From Dryocola sp031988645 (GTDB taxonomy: Bacteria > Pseudomonadota > Gammaproteobacteria > Enterobacterales > Enterobacteriaceae), in NCBI RefSeq assembly GCF_051307045.1, contig NZ_CP150452.1, positions 930,001 through 994,000 of the forward strand: 64,000 nt of DNA, given 5' to 3'. A program made the translations under genes and the position numbers. This document shows, in pieces, positions 19,435 through 31,900 of the stretch. The number at the start of each line of letters is the position of its first letter. Position 1 is the stretch's first letter. The notes beneath the pieces were generated by a model. It did not search any database. It saw only the letters and a list, made by a program, of their open reading frames with translations, and was not told the DNA's origin.

Positions 19435-19885
19435 CGCAACGGGCGGGTAGCGCTGTGCTTACCCGTCCGGCTTTTGAGTATTTTTTAATCAAATCTGTCA
19501 ATTTCTCTTTCCAGTCGCCGGTAATTGTGCGTTTTTTGCCCGCCTGTTAACCAAATTTCGTCAGCTGTTGCTAAAATGACCGCATGATGCACCATAATAA
19601 TTTCCGATAATTGAATTTATCCACTGCATTTGTGGTTAATTTAAGGATATCAATCTGGTTTCCCGATCCCTTCTTGTCTTCAAACGCTATAAGCGTTTTA
19701 ATTGCGCCCCTGGTGTTACCAGACCGACTGAATTTGCGTGGTAATTCGACCAACTATTCTTCGCCGCCGATCGGGATCAGTATTTTCCGCTGTCGATAAC
19801 TGGATACGCCACTTTTTTGCCATGCTGTACGGCAGAGAAATTTGAAAAAACTCAACACCACACATCCACAGGCTGCAATTATTTT
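19435..19885 (+). other. Gene-free region between phoR and brnQ
   Basis: 451 AT-rich bases. Directly after phoR, CGGGTA (19444-19449) and TACCCG (19460-19465) form a short stem followed by T-rich sequence, a possible phoBR terminator. A second stem, AAACGCT/AGCGTTT at 19682-19698, lies midway and could belong to a long brnQ leader. The short frames in this region do not resemble proteins I know. Confidence 0.4.
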
Positions 19886-21208
19886 ATGACCCATCATTTA
19901 AAATCTCGCGACATCATCGCTTTGGGCTTCATGACCTTTGCGTTATTTGTCGGCGCGGGCAATATCATTTTCCCTCCGATGGTTGGCTTACAGGCCGGCG
20001 AACACGTCTGGATGGCCTCGCTTGGCTTCCTGGTGACCGCCGTGGGTCTGCCGGTTCTGACCATTGTCGCCATTGCCCGCGTGGGCGGCGGTATTGACAG
20101 CCTGAGCTCGCCGATTGGCCGTCGCGCAGGCGTGCTGCTGGCCACCATTTGCTATCTGGCCGTCGGCCCGCTGTTCGCCACGCCGCGCACCGCGACCGTT
20201 TCTTTTGAGGTGGGCATCGCGCCCCTGACGGGAACGGGCGAACTGCCGCTGTTTATCTACAGCCTTATCTATTTCGCCATGGTTATCGGCATCTCCCTGT
20301 ATCCGGGCAAGCTGCTTGATACCGTCGGGCACGTGCTGGCGCCGGTGAAAATCGTCGCGCTTCTGGTGCTGGCCGCCGGCGCCGTGCTGTGGCCTGCGGG
20401 CGGCATCAGCACCGCCACCGAAGCCTATCAGAATGCCGCGTTTTCCAACGGCTTCGTGAACGGTTACCTGACGATGGATACCCTGGCTTCGCTGGTGTTC
20501 GGCATAGTTATCGTCAACGCGGCCCGCTCGCGCGGCGTCACCGAGTCCCGCCTGCTGACGCGCTACACCATCTGGGCCGGCCTGATTGCCGGCGTTGGCC
20601 TGACGCTTATCTATCTGGCGCTGTTCCGCCTGGGTTCCGACAGCGCCACGCTCGTTGCCGATCAGAACGCCAACGGCGCCGCGATCCTGCATGCCTACGT
20701 GGCCCATACCTTCGGCGGCGCGGGCAGCTTCTTCCTGGCCGCGCTGATTTTCCTCGCCTGCATGGTGACGGCGGTCGGCCTGACCTGCGCCTGCGCCGAG
20801 TTCTTCAGCCAGTATCTGCCGCTGTCCTATCGCGCGCTGGTGTTTATCCTTGGCCTGTTCTCGATGGTGGTGTCGAACCTCGGCCTGAGCCACCTGATTC
20901 AGGTTTCTATTCCCGTCCTGACGGCCATTTATCCGCCGTGTATCGCGCTGGTGGTGCTGAGCTTCACCCGTCCGTGGTGGCACAACTCAACGCGCGTGAT
21001 AGCGCCGGCGATGCTCATCAGCACAATGTTTGGTATCATTGACGGGATCAAGGCCTCGGCCGTTAGCGATATGCTGCCGGCGTGGACGGCGCGTCTGCCG
21101 CTGGCCGATCAGGGCCTGGCGTGGGTATTGCCGACCCTGGCGATGGTGATAATCGCCGTGGTCTGGGACCGCGCAGCAGGGCGACGAGTGGTCTCAAACG
21201 CCCACTAA
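19886..21208 (+). CDS. brnQ: Branched-chain amino acid transporter BrnQ (LIV-II)
   Basis: 440 residues with about 12 membrane segments. Sodium- or proton-coupled uptake of leucine, isoleucine and valine (LIVCS family). The start MTHHLKSRDIIALGFMTFAL is the family N-terminus; an upstream in-frame ATG at 19817 adds unrelated residues and was rejected. FVGAGNIIFPPMVGLQAG and the region GPLFATPRTATVSFEVGI are family signatures. It ends VVSNAH and is followed by a strong terminator. Confidence 0.96.
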   Translation: MTHHLKSRDIIALGFMTFALFVGAGNIIFPPMVGLQAGEHVWMASLGFLVTAVGLPVLTIVAIARVGGGIDSLSSPIGRRAGVLLATICYLAVGPLFATPRTATVSFEVGIAPLTGTGELPLFIYSLIYFAMVIGISLYPGKLLDTVGHVLAPVKIVALLVLAAGAVLWPAGGISTATEAYQNAAFSNGFVNGYLTMDTLASLVFGIVIVNAARSRGVTESRLLTRYTIWAGLIAGVGLTLIYLALFRLGSDSATLVADQNANGAAILHAYVAHTFGGAGSFFLAALIFLACMVTAVGLTCACAEFFSQYLPLSYRALVFILGLFSMVVSNLGLSHLIQVSIPVLTAIYPPCIALVVLSFTRPWWHNSTRVIAPAMLISTMFGIIDGIKASAVSDMLPAWTARLPLADQGLAWVLPTLAMVIIAVVWDRAAGRRVVSNAH

Positions 21209-21225
21209 AAATTTGTGTGTTGTTT

Positions 21226-21256
21226 AACCACGGGGCTGCGCTCCGTGGTTTTTTAT
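21226..21256 (+). terminator. Intrinsic terminator after brnQ
   Basis: AACCACGG (21226-21233) pairs with CCGTGGTT (21243-21250) and is followed by a T-rich run. Confidence 0.85.
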
Positions 21257-21278
21257 TTGTTGAGAGTGATTTGGTACG

Positions 21279-22652
21279 ATGGAAAACAAGAATAAGCTCA
21301 AGCGCGGCTTGAGCACTCGGCACATTCGCTTTATGGCGCTGGGTTCGGCGATTGGTACGGGGCTGTTTTACGGCTCGGCGGACGCCATCAAAATGGCGGG
21401 GCCAAGCGTATTATTGGCCTACATTATCGGCGGCGTGGCGGCATATATCATCATGCGCGCGCTGGGCGAGATGTCGGTGCATAACCCTGCAGCGAGTTCG
21501 TTTTCCCGCTATGCGCAGGATAACCTGGGGCCGCTTGCGGGCTATATCACCGGCTGGACGTACTGTTTCGAGATTCTGATTGTTGCCATCGCCGACGTGA
21601 CCGCATTCGGCATTTATATGGGCGTCTGGTTCCCGGCGGTGCCGCACTGGATCTGGGTGCTTAGCGTGGTGCTGATTATCTGCGCCATCAACCTGATGAG
21701 CGTGAAGGTATTTGGCGAGCTGGAGTTCTGGTTCTCGTTCTTTAAAGTCGCCACCATTATCATCATGATCGTGGCCGGCATCGGCATCATCTTTTGGGGC
21801 ATCGGCAACGGCGGCCAGGCGACGGGCATACACAACCTGTGGAGCAACGGCGGCTTCTTCAGCAACGGCTGGGTGGGCATGGTGATGTCGCTGCAGATGG
21901 TGATGTTCGCCTACGGCGGCATAGAAATTATCGGTATCACCGCCGGCGAAGCGAAAGACCCGCAGAAATCTATTCCGCGCGCGATTAACTCCGTCCCGCT
22001 GCGTATTCTGGTGTTCTACGTGGGCACGCTGTTTGTCATCATGTCCATCTACCCGTGGAACCAGGTGGGCACTTCCGGCAGCCCGTTCGTGCTGACCTTC
22101 CAGCATATGGGCATTACCGTTGCGGCGGGCATTCTGAACTTTGTGGTGCTCACCGCTTCGCTGTCCGCCATTAACAGCGACGTGTTCGGCGTAGGCCGTA
22201 TGCTGCACGGTATGGCGGAGCAGGGCAGCGCGCCTAAGGTGTTCGCAAAAACCTCGCGCAACGGCATTCCATTCGTAACCGTGCTGGTGATGAGCGTCGC
22301 TATGCTGCTGGCCGTCTACCTGAACTATATGATCCCGGAAAACGTCTTCCTGGTGATTGCGTCGCTGGCGACGTTCGCCACCGTCTGGGTGTGGATCATG
22401 ATTTTGCTGTCGCAGGTCGCCTTCCGCCGCAGGCTTTCGAAGGAAGAAGCCAAAGCGCTAAAATTCCCGGTTCCCGGCGGCGTGGCGACCACTATCCTTG
22501 GCCTGGTGTTCCTCGTGTTTATCATCGCGCTTATCGGATGGCACCCGGATACCCGCATTTCGCTCTATGTGGGCTGCGGCTGGATAGCCCTGCTGCTGGT
22601 GGGCTGGATGTTTAAACGCCGCCATATGCAGGTCGCCTCGCAACATAATTGA
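21279..22652 (+). CDS. proY: ProY, APC-family amino acid permease
   Basis: 457 residues, as in E. coli. About 12 membrane segments of the amino acid/polyamine/organocation family. The start MENKNKLKRGLSTRHIRFMALG, GSAIGTGLFYGSADAI and ALGEMSVHNPAASSFSRYA match ProY, described as a cryptic proline permease in Salmonella and E. coli. It directly follows the brnQ terminator and is itself followed by a terminator; downstream of it the CDI island replaces the usual neighbour malZ. Confidence 0.95.
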   Translation: MENKNKLKRGLSTRHIRFMALGSAIGTGLFYGSADAIKMAGPSVLLAYIIGGVAAYIIMRALGEMSVHNPAASSFSRYAQDNLGPLAGYITGWTYCFEILIVAIADVTAFGIYMGVWFPAVPHWIWVLSVVLIICAINLMSVKVFGELEFWFSFFKVATIIIMIVAGIGIIFWGIGNGGQATGIHNLWSNGGFFSNGWVGMVMSLQMVMFAYGGIEIIGITAGEAKDPQKSIPRAINSVPLRILVFYVGTLFVIMSIYPWNQVGTSGSPFVLTFQHMGITVAAGILNFVVLTASLSAINSDVFGVGRMLHGMAEQGSAPKVFAKTSRNGIPFVTVLVMSVAMLLAVYLNYMIPENVFLVIASLATFATVWVWIMILLSQVAFRRRLSKEEAKALKFPVPGGVATTILGLVFLVFIIALIGWHPDTRISLYVGCGWIALLLVGWMFKRRHMQVASQHN

Positions 22653-22657
22653 TATGC

Positions 22658-22685
22658 AAACCCCGCCAGCGGCGGGGTTTTTTGT
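22658..22685 (+). terminator. Intrinsic terminator after proY
   Basis: AAACCCCGCC (from 22658) pairs with GGCGGGGTTT and is followed by TTT and a T-rich stretch. Confidence 0.9.
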
Positions 22686-22830
22686 TTTAATCTCTTCAAC
22701 TTCCTCAGCAAGATCGCAAGCCTTAATTCACTGAATTGCTGTTAAGCCATTGGAATTATCTTAAATAATCCCCTGCTTATTGTTGCCTGCCATTAACTGT
22801 GATTAATTTCCTGTTCATTTCGGAATATGA

Positions 22831-22929
22831 CTAGCTCCTCGTTACCTTCACGATCGAGTCGGTGAAATCTCCGACTGGCTGGCGCCGGACCACGTCAGCG
22901 TTTACTGCCGCATTGCGTTTGTGATTTAA
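22831..22929 (+). pseudogene. Possible last trace of cdiB (TpsB transporter C-terminus)
   Basis: A stretch of 32 codons, open from after the TGA at 22828 and ending TAA at 22927, reads YLHDRVGEISDWLAPDHVSV then YCRIAFVI. The pattern WLxPD followed by alternating hydrophobic residues in VYxRIAF resembles the final beta strands of two-partner secretion transporters. It ends 12 bases before cdiA, with AAGGAACC as ribosome site for cdiA, exactly where cdiB would end in a cdiBAI operon. There is no start codon and no upstream homologous sequence, so it could not be expressed. The similarity is by eye only and could be chance. Confidence 0.4.
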
Positions 22930-22941
22930 GGAACCTGGATT

Positions 22942-25900
22942 ATGGATAATCAACAGCCCCCGATCCGCCTGCATCACCGTCTTTTGAGCTGGGCCATCAG
23001 CGCCATGCTGGCAACCCAGCCCTTACTGCCTGCCGTAGCCGCAACCCTTACGCCGTCCGCGCCGGGCACGCAAATCGACAAGGCGGGAAACGGCGTGCCG
23101 GTGGTGAATATCGCCACGCCGAACGGGGCGGGGATTTCCCATAATCAGTTCAAAGATTACAACGTCGGCAAAGAGGGCATTATCCTCAATAACGCCACCG
23201 GGCAGCTTAACCAGACGCAGCTCGGCGGCTTAATCCAGAACAACCCGAACCTGAAAGCGGGCCGGGAAGCGCGGGGCATCATTAACGAAGTTAACGGCGG
23301 CAACCGCTCGCAGCTGCAGGGGTTCACCGAAGTGGCGGGCAAAGCGGCGAACGTGATGGTCGCCAACCCGTACGGCATCACCTGCAACGGCTGCGGCTTT
23401 ATCAATACGCCGAACGTCACCCTGACCACCGGCAAACCGGTCTTTGATGCGGCCGGTAACCTGCTGGCGGTGGACGTGAAAAAGGGCGCCATCACCATTG
23501 AAGGCCAGGGCCTGGACGCCAGCCAGACGGACGCGCTGTCGATTATCGCCCGCGCCACGGAAGTGAATGCGGAGATCCACGCCAGAGACTTAAAGGTGAT
23601 CGCCGGGGCGAACCGGGTTGATGCCAGCGGTAACGCCACGGCAATAGCCGGGGAAGGCGCAGCACCGGTCGTTGCGGTCGATACCGGCGCGCTCGGCGGC
23701 ATGTACGCCAACCGTATTCGCCTGGTATCCAGCGACAAAGGCGTAGGCGTTAACCTGGGCAACCTGAATGCGCGGCAGGGCGACATCACCCTTGATGCCA
23801 GCGGCAGGCTTGCGGTGAAAAACAGCCTTGCCAGCGGGGCGCTGTCCGCCAAAGGTGAAAGCCTCGCTCTGACGGGCGATCACAAAGCTGGCGGCAATAT
23901 GACGCTGAGCAGCAAGGGCGACATTGCCCTGAGCAACGGCTCGCTGAATAGCGATGGCGACCTGGTACTGAACGCCAGCGGCACGATTTCGTACGCCAAT
24001 GAAAAGCTGACCGCCGGACGCGATGCGACGCTTACCGCGAAAAACATCAGCCAGGATGCCTCCAGCCAGATTAACGCTGCCCGCAATATCGCGGCTAAAG
24101 CCAGCGATACGCTGAACACGCAGGGGCAGATGACCGCCGGGCAAAAGCTGGCGGTAAGCAGCAACACCCTGACGCAGGGCGGCAAGCTGCTGGCGCATAA
24201 CAGTGCTCAGCTGAATTCCAGCACGTTGAATAACAGCGGCTCCGTTCAGGGGGCTTCCCTGAGCGTGGGCAGCTCCATGCTCAGCAACTCGGGTTCCCTA
24301 CTGAGCGGCGGCAGCCTGACCGTCAATACGAAAGATTTTACCCAAAGCGGCAGCACCGGCGCGAAGGGCAAAGCGGACATCACCGCCAGCGGGAAGCTGA
24401 TCAATACAGGCTCGCTGGTGAGCGACGATGCTTTGGCGCTGAAGGCGCAGGATGTAGCGCAGAACGGCGTGCTGTCCGGCGGTAAAGGGCTGACGGTCAA
24501 TGCGCAGACCCTGGCCTCCGGCAAAAATTCGGTGACGCACAGTGACGCCGCCATGACGCTGAATACCGCCACGGCGACGCTGGATGGCGAAACCAGCGCG
24601 GGTGGCGATCTCCAGCTGCAGGGCGACAGGCTTTCCACAGCGGCGAGCGTACAGCTTCAGAGCGGCAATAATCTCAGCCTCAGCGTGCGGGAAGCCATTC
24701 TGTCGGGAACGCATGCGGCACAAAAATCCATGACGGTTAACGCTCGCGAAAAGCTCACCCACAGCGGCAAAAGCAGCGCGGCATCGCTTAGCCTCAGTGC
24801 GCCAGAGCTGACCAACAGCGGCGTGCTCGTGGCTTCCACCCTGAATACTCAGTTGCAAACCCTCACCAACAGCGGCCTGATGCAGGGCGAAAGCGCATTG
24901 CTGATTGGCGCACAAAAGCTGGACAACCAGCAGAATGGCACCCTCTACAGCGCCGCAAATCTGACGCTGGCTATTCCGGACATCCGCAATAGCGGGCTTA
25001 TCACCAGCGACAACGGTTTAACGCTAAGCTCTGGCTCCCTCAGCAATCCTGGCAAAATCATCGCTGACACGCTGAACGTTAAAGCAACCACGCTGAATGG
25101 CGACGGCCTGTTGCAGGGAACCGGGGCGCTGACGCTTGCCGGGGATACGCTCTCGCAGGGGAGCAACGGGCGCTGGCTGACGGCGGGCGACCTCTCTCTC
25201 AGCGGTAAAACGCTGAATACTGCCGGGACCACGCAGGGGCAGAACCTCACCGCTCAGGCAGATAGCTGGACCAACAACGGCTCCGTGCTGGCAACCGGCA
25301 ATCTCAACGCTACGCTGGGCTCCGCTTTGCTCAACAATGGCGATCTGATGAGCCAGGGCAATGTCGGGCTGAACGCGCCCCTTCTGACCAACCACGGCAG
25401 CATCCTCTCGTCAGGTGAAATGTCGCTCGCCGGAATGACCTTCACCAGCGACGGCAAGCTTCAGGGCAATACGCTTTCACTGCGCCAGAACAGCATCGAC
25501 AACAGAGGAGCGGTTATTGGCCTGAACGGCGTGACCCTGAACAGCACCGGCGCGCTGAGCAACAGCGGAGACCTGCTGAGCCAGAAATCACTGACGCTGA
25601 GCGCGGGAGACGTGACCAACAGCGGTCGGCTTCAGGGGCAGAACATCACCTTAGACGGCAGTAGCCTGAACAACAGCGGTGCGATTCAGAGCGCGCTCGA
25701 TTTAGCCCTGACCCTGAGCGGCGACGTTATCGCCGCCACCGGCAGCAAAATCACCGCCCTGGGCGACGCCCGCCTGACTGGTAAGGCATTGAGTAATCAG
25801 GGTCTGATCAGTGCGAAAACGCTGGAGGTGAAAGGCGATTCACTCAGCAACGGCGGCGAAATCAGTGGCGTTAACGGCCTGAATGTCGCGCTCAGCGGTA

Positions 25901-28900
25901 ACCTGCAACAGCAGGGCAAAATGCTGACCGGCGGGCTGCTTAACGTCAACGCTAAAGACGTCAGCAACAGCGGGCAGCTTCAGGGGGCGAATACTCAACT
26001 CAGTGCCAGCTCACTCACCAACAGCGGACGCGTGCAGGGCGACAGCGGCCTGAAGCTCACCCTGCTGAATGCCCTGACCAACCAGGCCAGCGGCGTGCTG
26101 CTCAGCCAGAACGCATTAAGCCTCACCGCGCCCGTGCTGACCAACGACGGCACTATTCAGGGCAACGGTACAACCACGCTCAGCGCGGCAACGCAGGCCC
26201 GCAACGGCGGCAAAATTCTCTCTGGCGGCAATCTGAGTTTCATCACGCCAGACTACAGCGGTAGCGGCTGGCTACAGGCCACGAACCTGGTGCTGAACGT
26301 GGCGAAGCTTGCCAGCAACGGCACCGTGATGGCGGCAAACCAGGTGACGCTTACTGGTAACAGCCTGACCAACGGCGGTACCTTCCAGGCCGCACAGTTG
26401 AACGTCAACACGCAGACTGTGACCAATAGCGGCACGCTGCTGGGCAATCAGGGTTTGACGCTCAAGGGGAACAGCCTCAACAACGCGGGCGGGAAGGTGT
26501 TCAGCGGTGGAGATATGCTTGCCGAAATGATCTCGCTTAGCGGCGCAGGCCCAGCTGGTGGCGCTCCGCAACCTGACGCTGAAGCTCACCAAGGGCTTTA
26601 CCACCCAGGGCGTTATCGCCGCGAACAGGCAGCTGGCCATCAGCAGCCAGGGCGATATCACCAACGGAGCCACATTGCAGGGCAACGGCATCACGCTGAA
26701 CGCGGCGGGCAAGCTGACCAACAACGGGCAACTGACCGCAGGCAGCGGCACCACGGCGTTGAGCGGCAGCCAGATTGCGATGAACGCCAGCGGCAGCCTG
26801 CAGGCAGGCGGGGACGTCAGCCTGACCAGCCGGGGCAATATTAACCTGGATGGTTTTACCGGCACGGCGGGCAGCCTGGCGTTAACGGCGGCCGGGGCGA
26901 TTATCAACACCGCCCTGCTGTATGCGGACAACAACCTCTCGCTGTTTGCCAACAGCATCCAGAACCTGCGCGGCGATATGCTGGCGGGCAATAACCTGGT
27001 GATGCAGAAAGATGCCAGCGGCACGGCGAACGCCGAGGTGATTAATACCTCCGGGAATATCGAAACCACCAATGGCGATATCACCATTAAGACCGGGAGG
27101 CTCGAAAATTCATATCAAAAAATTGAATTTATCAGCTCAAAAAATGATTATCGTGACCAGATACCTGACCTGGATGGCAACTCGATAAAAGTCTGGGCAA
27201 ACGAAGAGTGGCACCCAGAATATGAGGTGTTGGTGGGTGGTGGGAATGCGGGGCCTGCTCCAAAACTTTATGTCTACATTGATGATACAACTCGCACAAA
27301 ACGTTATCTGCTTGAGAGTAACACTGAGCAGGCCGTTGCTACGGGCAATGTGTCCCGAATCATGTCTGCTGGCAAGATAAACATTGAGGCTGATTATCTT
27401 TTTAACAATGCATCTTTCATATTAGCGAACGGTGATATTAATCTCCGTGGGAAAGTTTTCGAAAATAAGTCATATCAAAATAAATTTTATGAAGTCTGGC
27501 AGACATATGAATTTGACTCGGCTGGATTTAATTCAAACTGGGTACCGAAACCAGAGGATATATGGTTCCTGTATACTCTTTCAGATAACGAAGTTAATGA
27601 GGTTCAGGGCGAGACTTACAGAGCTGTCATTCAGGCTGGTGGCAACGTTATCGCCAATTTTGCCAGCGATATCAGTAACACCAATACTACCGCCAACGCG
27701 GGCAAAATCAGCAACACCATCACAAAGCCGAACCTCAACACGCCTTCAGCGCAAAGCATCGGCGGCGGCGCAAGCCAGCAGGCACTTGCAGACGCCGGAA
27801 CCCAAGCCATTACAGGTCCGGACTGGAAAGACACAACCGCCAGCCAGGCAATCGGCGGCGGCACGGGGCTGGCTCCAGGCGGCATGGATGGCAACTATCC
27901 CCTGCCATCCGGCAACAACGGCTATTTTGTGCCGTCCACCGATCCGGACAGCCCGTATCTGATCACCGTTAACCCAAAACTCGATGGCCTCGGCCAGCTC
28001 GATCCGTCGCTGTTTGGCGATCTGTATAAGCTGCTCGGCATGAACCCGGGTGCAGCCCCACGCGAGACGGGCAGCCAGTACACCAACGTCAGTCAGTTCC
28101 TTGGCTCGTCGTATATGCTGGACCGCCTCAGCCTGAACCCGGACAAGGACTACCGCTTCCTCGGCGATGCGGCGTTTGACACCCGCTATGTGAATAATGT
28201 CATCCTCAACCAGACCGGGACGCGCTACATCAACGGTATCGGTTCCGATCTTGAGCAGATGCAGTACCTGATGGATAACGCGGCCGGCGCGCAGCAGGCG
28301 CTGGGCCTGCAGTTTGGCGTGTCGCTCACCGCCGGACAGATTGCGGCGCTTGACCACAGCATCCTGTGGTGGGAAGCCGCAACCATCAACGGCCAGACGG
28401 TGATGATCCCGAAAGTTTACCTCTCGCCGAAAGACGTGACGGTGAACAACGGCAGCGTGATCGCCGGTAATAACGTCAGCCTCAGCGGCGGCAATATTAC
28501 CAACAGCGGCAGCACCCTGACCGCGAACAATAGCCTGAGCCTCGACAGCCGGAACAGCATCAGCAACCTGAACGGCGGCCTGATGAACGCGGGCGGTAAC
28601 CTGCAGCTGAGCGCGCTGGGTGATATCAATAATATCGGCTCGACCATCGCCGGCAAAACCGTCGCGCTTGAGAGCCTGGACGGCAGCATCAGTAACATCA
28701 CGCTGGCGGAGAGGTGGAGCCTCGACGGCGGAGGCAAATATGGCCACGCCGGCATGTCCGGCACCACGCTGGGCAACACCGCCTCAATTACCGCGCTTGA
28801 CTCGCTGAGCCTGAGCGCGGGCCGGGACATCAGTATCACCGGCGCAAATGTTGCGGCCGGTGGCAACCTGCTGATGGACGCCTGGGGCGATATTGCGGTC

Positions 28901-31900
28901 ACGGCGAACCAGGTGACCGGCAGCTACAGCCAGTCGGGCTTCCGGGGCCTGGAGGCAACCAGCAAAGGATCTGTGACCCAAAGCGGCAGCACCATTACCG
29001 CAGGCGGCAGCCTGGGCATGCAGGCGGGCAACGACCTGACGCTTTCAGCCAGCGCGGTGAATGCGGGCGGCAACGCGACCCTGGTGGCGGGCAACGACCT
29101 GAACCTTAACGCCGCGCAGACCGGCGAAAGCGCCAGCCGGGGCAAAAGCGAAACCCACGGCACGGATATTGCCCGCACCACCGTCAGCAGCGGCGGTGAC
29201 CTGACATTAGCCGCAGGCCGGGACATCACCAGCCAGGCGGCGGGTCTTGCCGCAGAAAATGATGTCGCGATGCAGGCCGGGCGCGACGTGAATCTGCTGG
29301 CGCAGGAAACCACGGCAGGGAGCAGCTACAAATCCAGTAAGAAAAAGGAAAACACGGAATCCGTCCGCCAGCAGGGAACAGAGATTCTCAGCGGGGGGGA
29401 TACCACCATTATTGCCGGTCGGGATGTCACTGCGGAGGCTTCTGAAGTTGTGGCCGGAGGCGATATTGGACTGAACGCCGGGCGTGACGTGACGCTCACC
29501 ACCGCAACTGAAAGTGACTATCACTATAAAGAAGAGAAGAAAAAAAGCGGCGGTTTCTTCAGTAAAAAGACCACCCACACCATTAACGAAGACAGCAACA
29601 CAAGCGAGAAAGGCACGCTGCTTTCCGGGAACAGCGTCACCGTCAGTGCAGGTAACGATCTGAAGGTTAAGGGGTCGGATGTGGTGGCTGACCGTGACGT
29701 GGCGCTTGTCGCGGGTAACGATGTCTCGATTACCGCAGCCACCGATACGGACACTTCCTGGCGCTTTAAAGAAACGAAGAAGTCCGGTCTGATGGGTACC
29801 GGCGGGATTGGTATCACCGTCGGCAGCAGCAGGAGCACTCATGACAGGCGCGAAGCTGGCACGACGCAGAGCCAGAGCGCCTCGACCGTGGGTTCAACAA
29901 CCGGCAGCGTCAGCATCACCGCAGACAATCAGGCACGCATCAGCGGTTCAGATGTGGTTGCCAGCCGGGACATCAGTATCACCGGCGACAGCGTGATTAT
30001 CGATCCAGGTCATGACAAACGTTCGGTTAAAGAGAAGTTTGAGCAGAAATCTACCGGGATAACGCTGGCTCTGTCGGGGGCGGTGGGCGAGGCCATTAAT
30101 TCAGCGGTTTCCTCCGCACGGGAGGCGAAAGAAAGCAGTGACAGCCGCCTCGGCGCACTGAAAGGGACCCAGGCTATTCTGTCCGGCGTGCAGGCTGGAG
30201 CAAATCACGGGCTACAGCAGCAGAGCGCGGACCCGAATAACGGCATAGGAGTCAGCATCTCGCTGAATCATCAACAGTCGAAATCCGAATCGAAATACCA
30301 GCACGATATGGCGTCAGGGTCGGGCATCAGCGCCGGTAACAATGTGTCCATTACTGCCACCGGCAAAAATCAGGGCAACGGCAACAGCGGCGATATCCTG
30401 ATTGCGGGCAGCCAGGTGAAGGCGGGCAACGATCTGACGCTGGATGCGCAGAACGATGTTCTTTTAAGCGCCGCAGCCAATACGCAGCAGACCACCGGTA
30501 AAAACAGCAGTAAGGGCGGTGGTGCGGGCGTCAGCTTTGGCGGGGGCACAAACGGTGGTGGCCTGAGTATTTTTGCCAGCATAAATGGCTCCAAAGGGAG
30601 TGAAAAGGGGAACGGCACCACCTGGACTGAGACCACCCTTGATGCAGGCCGTAACGTCGCCATTACCAGCGGGCGTGACACCACCCTGAGCGGGGCTCAG
30701 GTCAACGGAGAGAAAGTGACGGCAGATGTGGGTAACAACCTCACCCTCTCCAGCCTGCAGGACAGTGACCGTTACGACAGCAAACAGAGCAGCGTGGCGG
30801 CTGGCGGCAGCTTCACATTTGGTGGCGGAGGCGGCAGCGCGTACGTCAGTGCGAGCAAGGACAAAATCAAAAGTAATTACGATTCCGTGCAGGAGCAGAG
30901 CGGGATTTACGCTGGTAAAGGCGGGTTTGATGTCACCGTGGGGAACCATACCCAGCTGGATGGCGCGGTGATTGCCTCCACGGCAACGGCAGACAAAAAC
31001 AGGCTCGATACCGGAACGCTCGGCTGGACGGATATCCACAACGAAGCGGACTATAAAACCAGCCATACCGGCATCAGCGTCTCCGGTGCATCGGGCATGT
31101 CAGCCAGCCAGATGGCTGCAGGGAATGCGATGGCGAATGCGGCGAATGCTTTCACTGGTATGTCCGGCAGTCAGGGCCATGCGGAAGGCACCACGTCGTC
31201 GGCCATCAGCGGTGGCAGCATTGTTATCCGGGACAAGGAAAATCAGCGGCAGGACGTGGCTGAGCTGAGCCGGGATGTGGAACATGCCAACGGCAGCATT
31301 GCGCCCATCTTTGACAAGGAAAAAGAGCAGCAGCGCCTGAAGGAGGCGCAGGTCCTCAGCCAGATTAACGGGCAGATGAGCAACATTGTCATCACGCTGG
31401 GTGAGACCGCAGGCATGAAGGCGGCCAGGGAGAAACACGATAACCTGAGCGATGCGGAGCTGCGCAACACTCAGGAATACCGAGATACCGTGAAGGGGTA
31501 CGGCACGGGCAGCACGCCGCAGATGGTGGTGCAGGCCATCACGGGCATACTGGGCGGGCTGAATGCGGACAACTTCGGCCAGGCGCTGGCGGGCGGTCTC
31601 AGTCCGGCGATGGCGCAGGCCATCAGGCATGCCACCGGGGATAACCGGGAAGCGAACCTGATGGCGCATGCGGTGTGGGGCGCACTGGCGGCCCAGCTGG
31701 GCGGGAACAGTGCCGCAGCGGGAGCGGCAGGGGCGTTCAGCGGTGAGGCGGCAGCGCAGTACATCATCAGTAACTACTACGGTGGTAAAACTGATAACCT
31801 GAGCGAGCAGGAACGCCAGCAAATCAGCACGCTGGCAACGATAGCAGCGGGGATAGCCGGAGGCCTGAGCGGTAACAGCACGGAGGCGGCAGGTGCCGGT

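Noticed and set aside
19988..20983. A 331-codon minus-strand frame inside brnQ
   Set aside because: Antisense shadow of a GC-rich membrane protein gene; the composition is rich in Gln, Arg and His and has no motif or ribosome site. The same holds for the long minus-strand frames in proY and cdiA.
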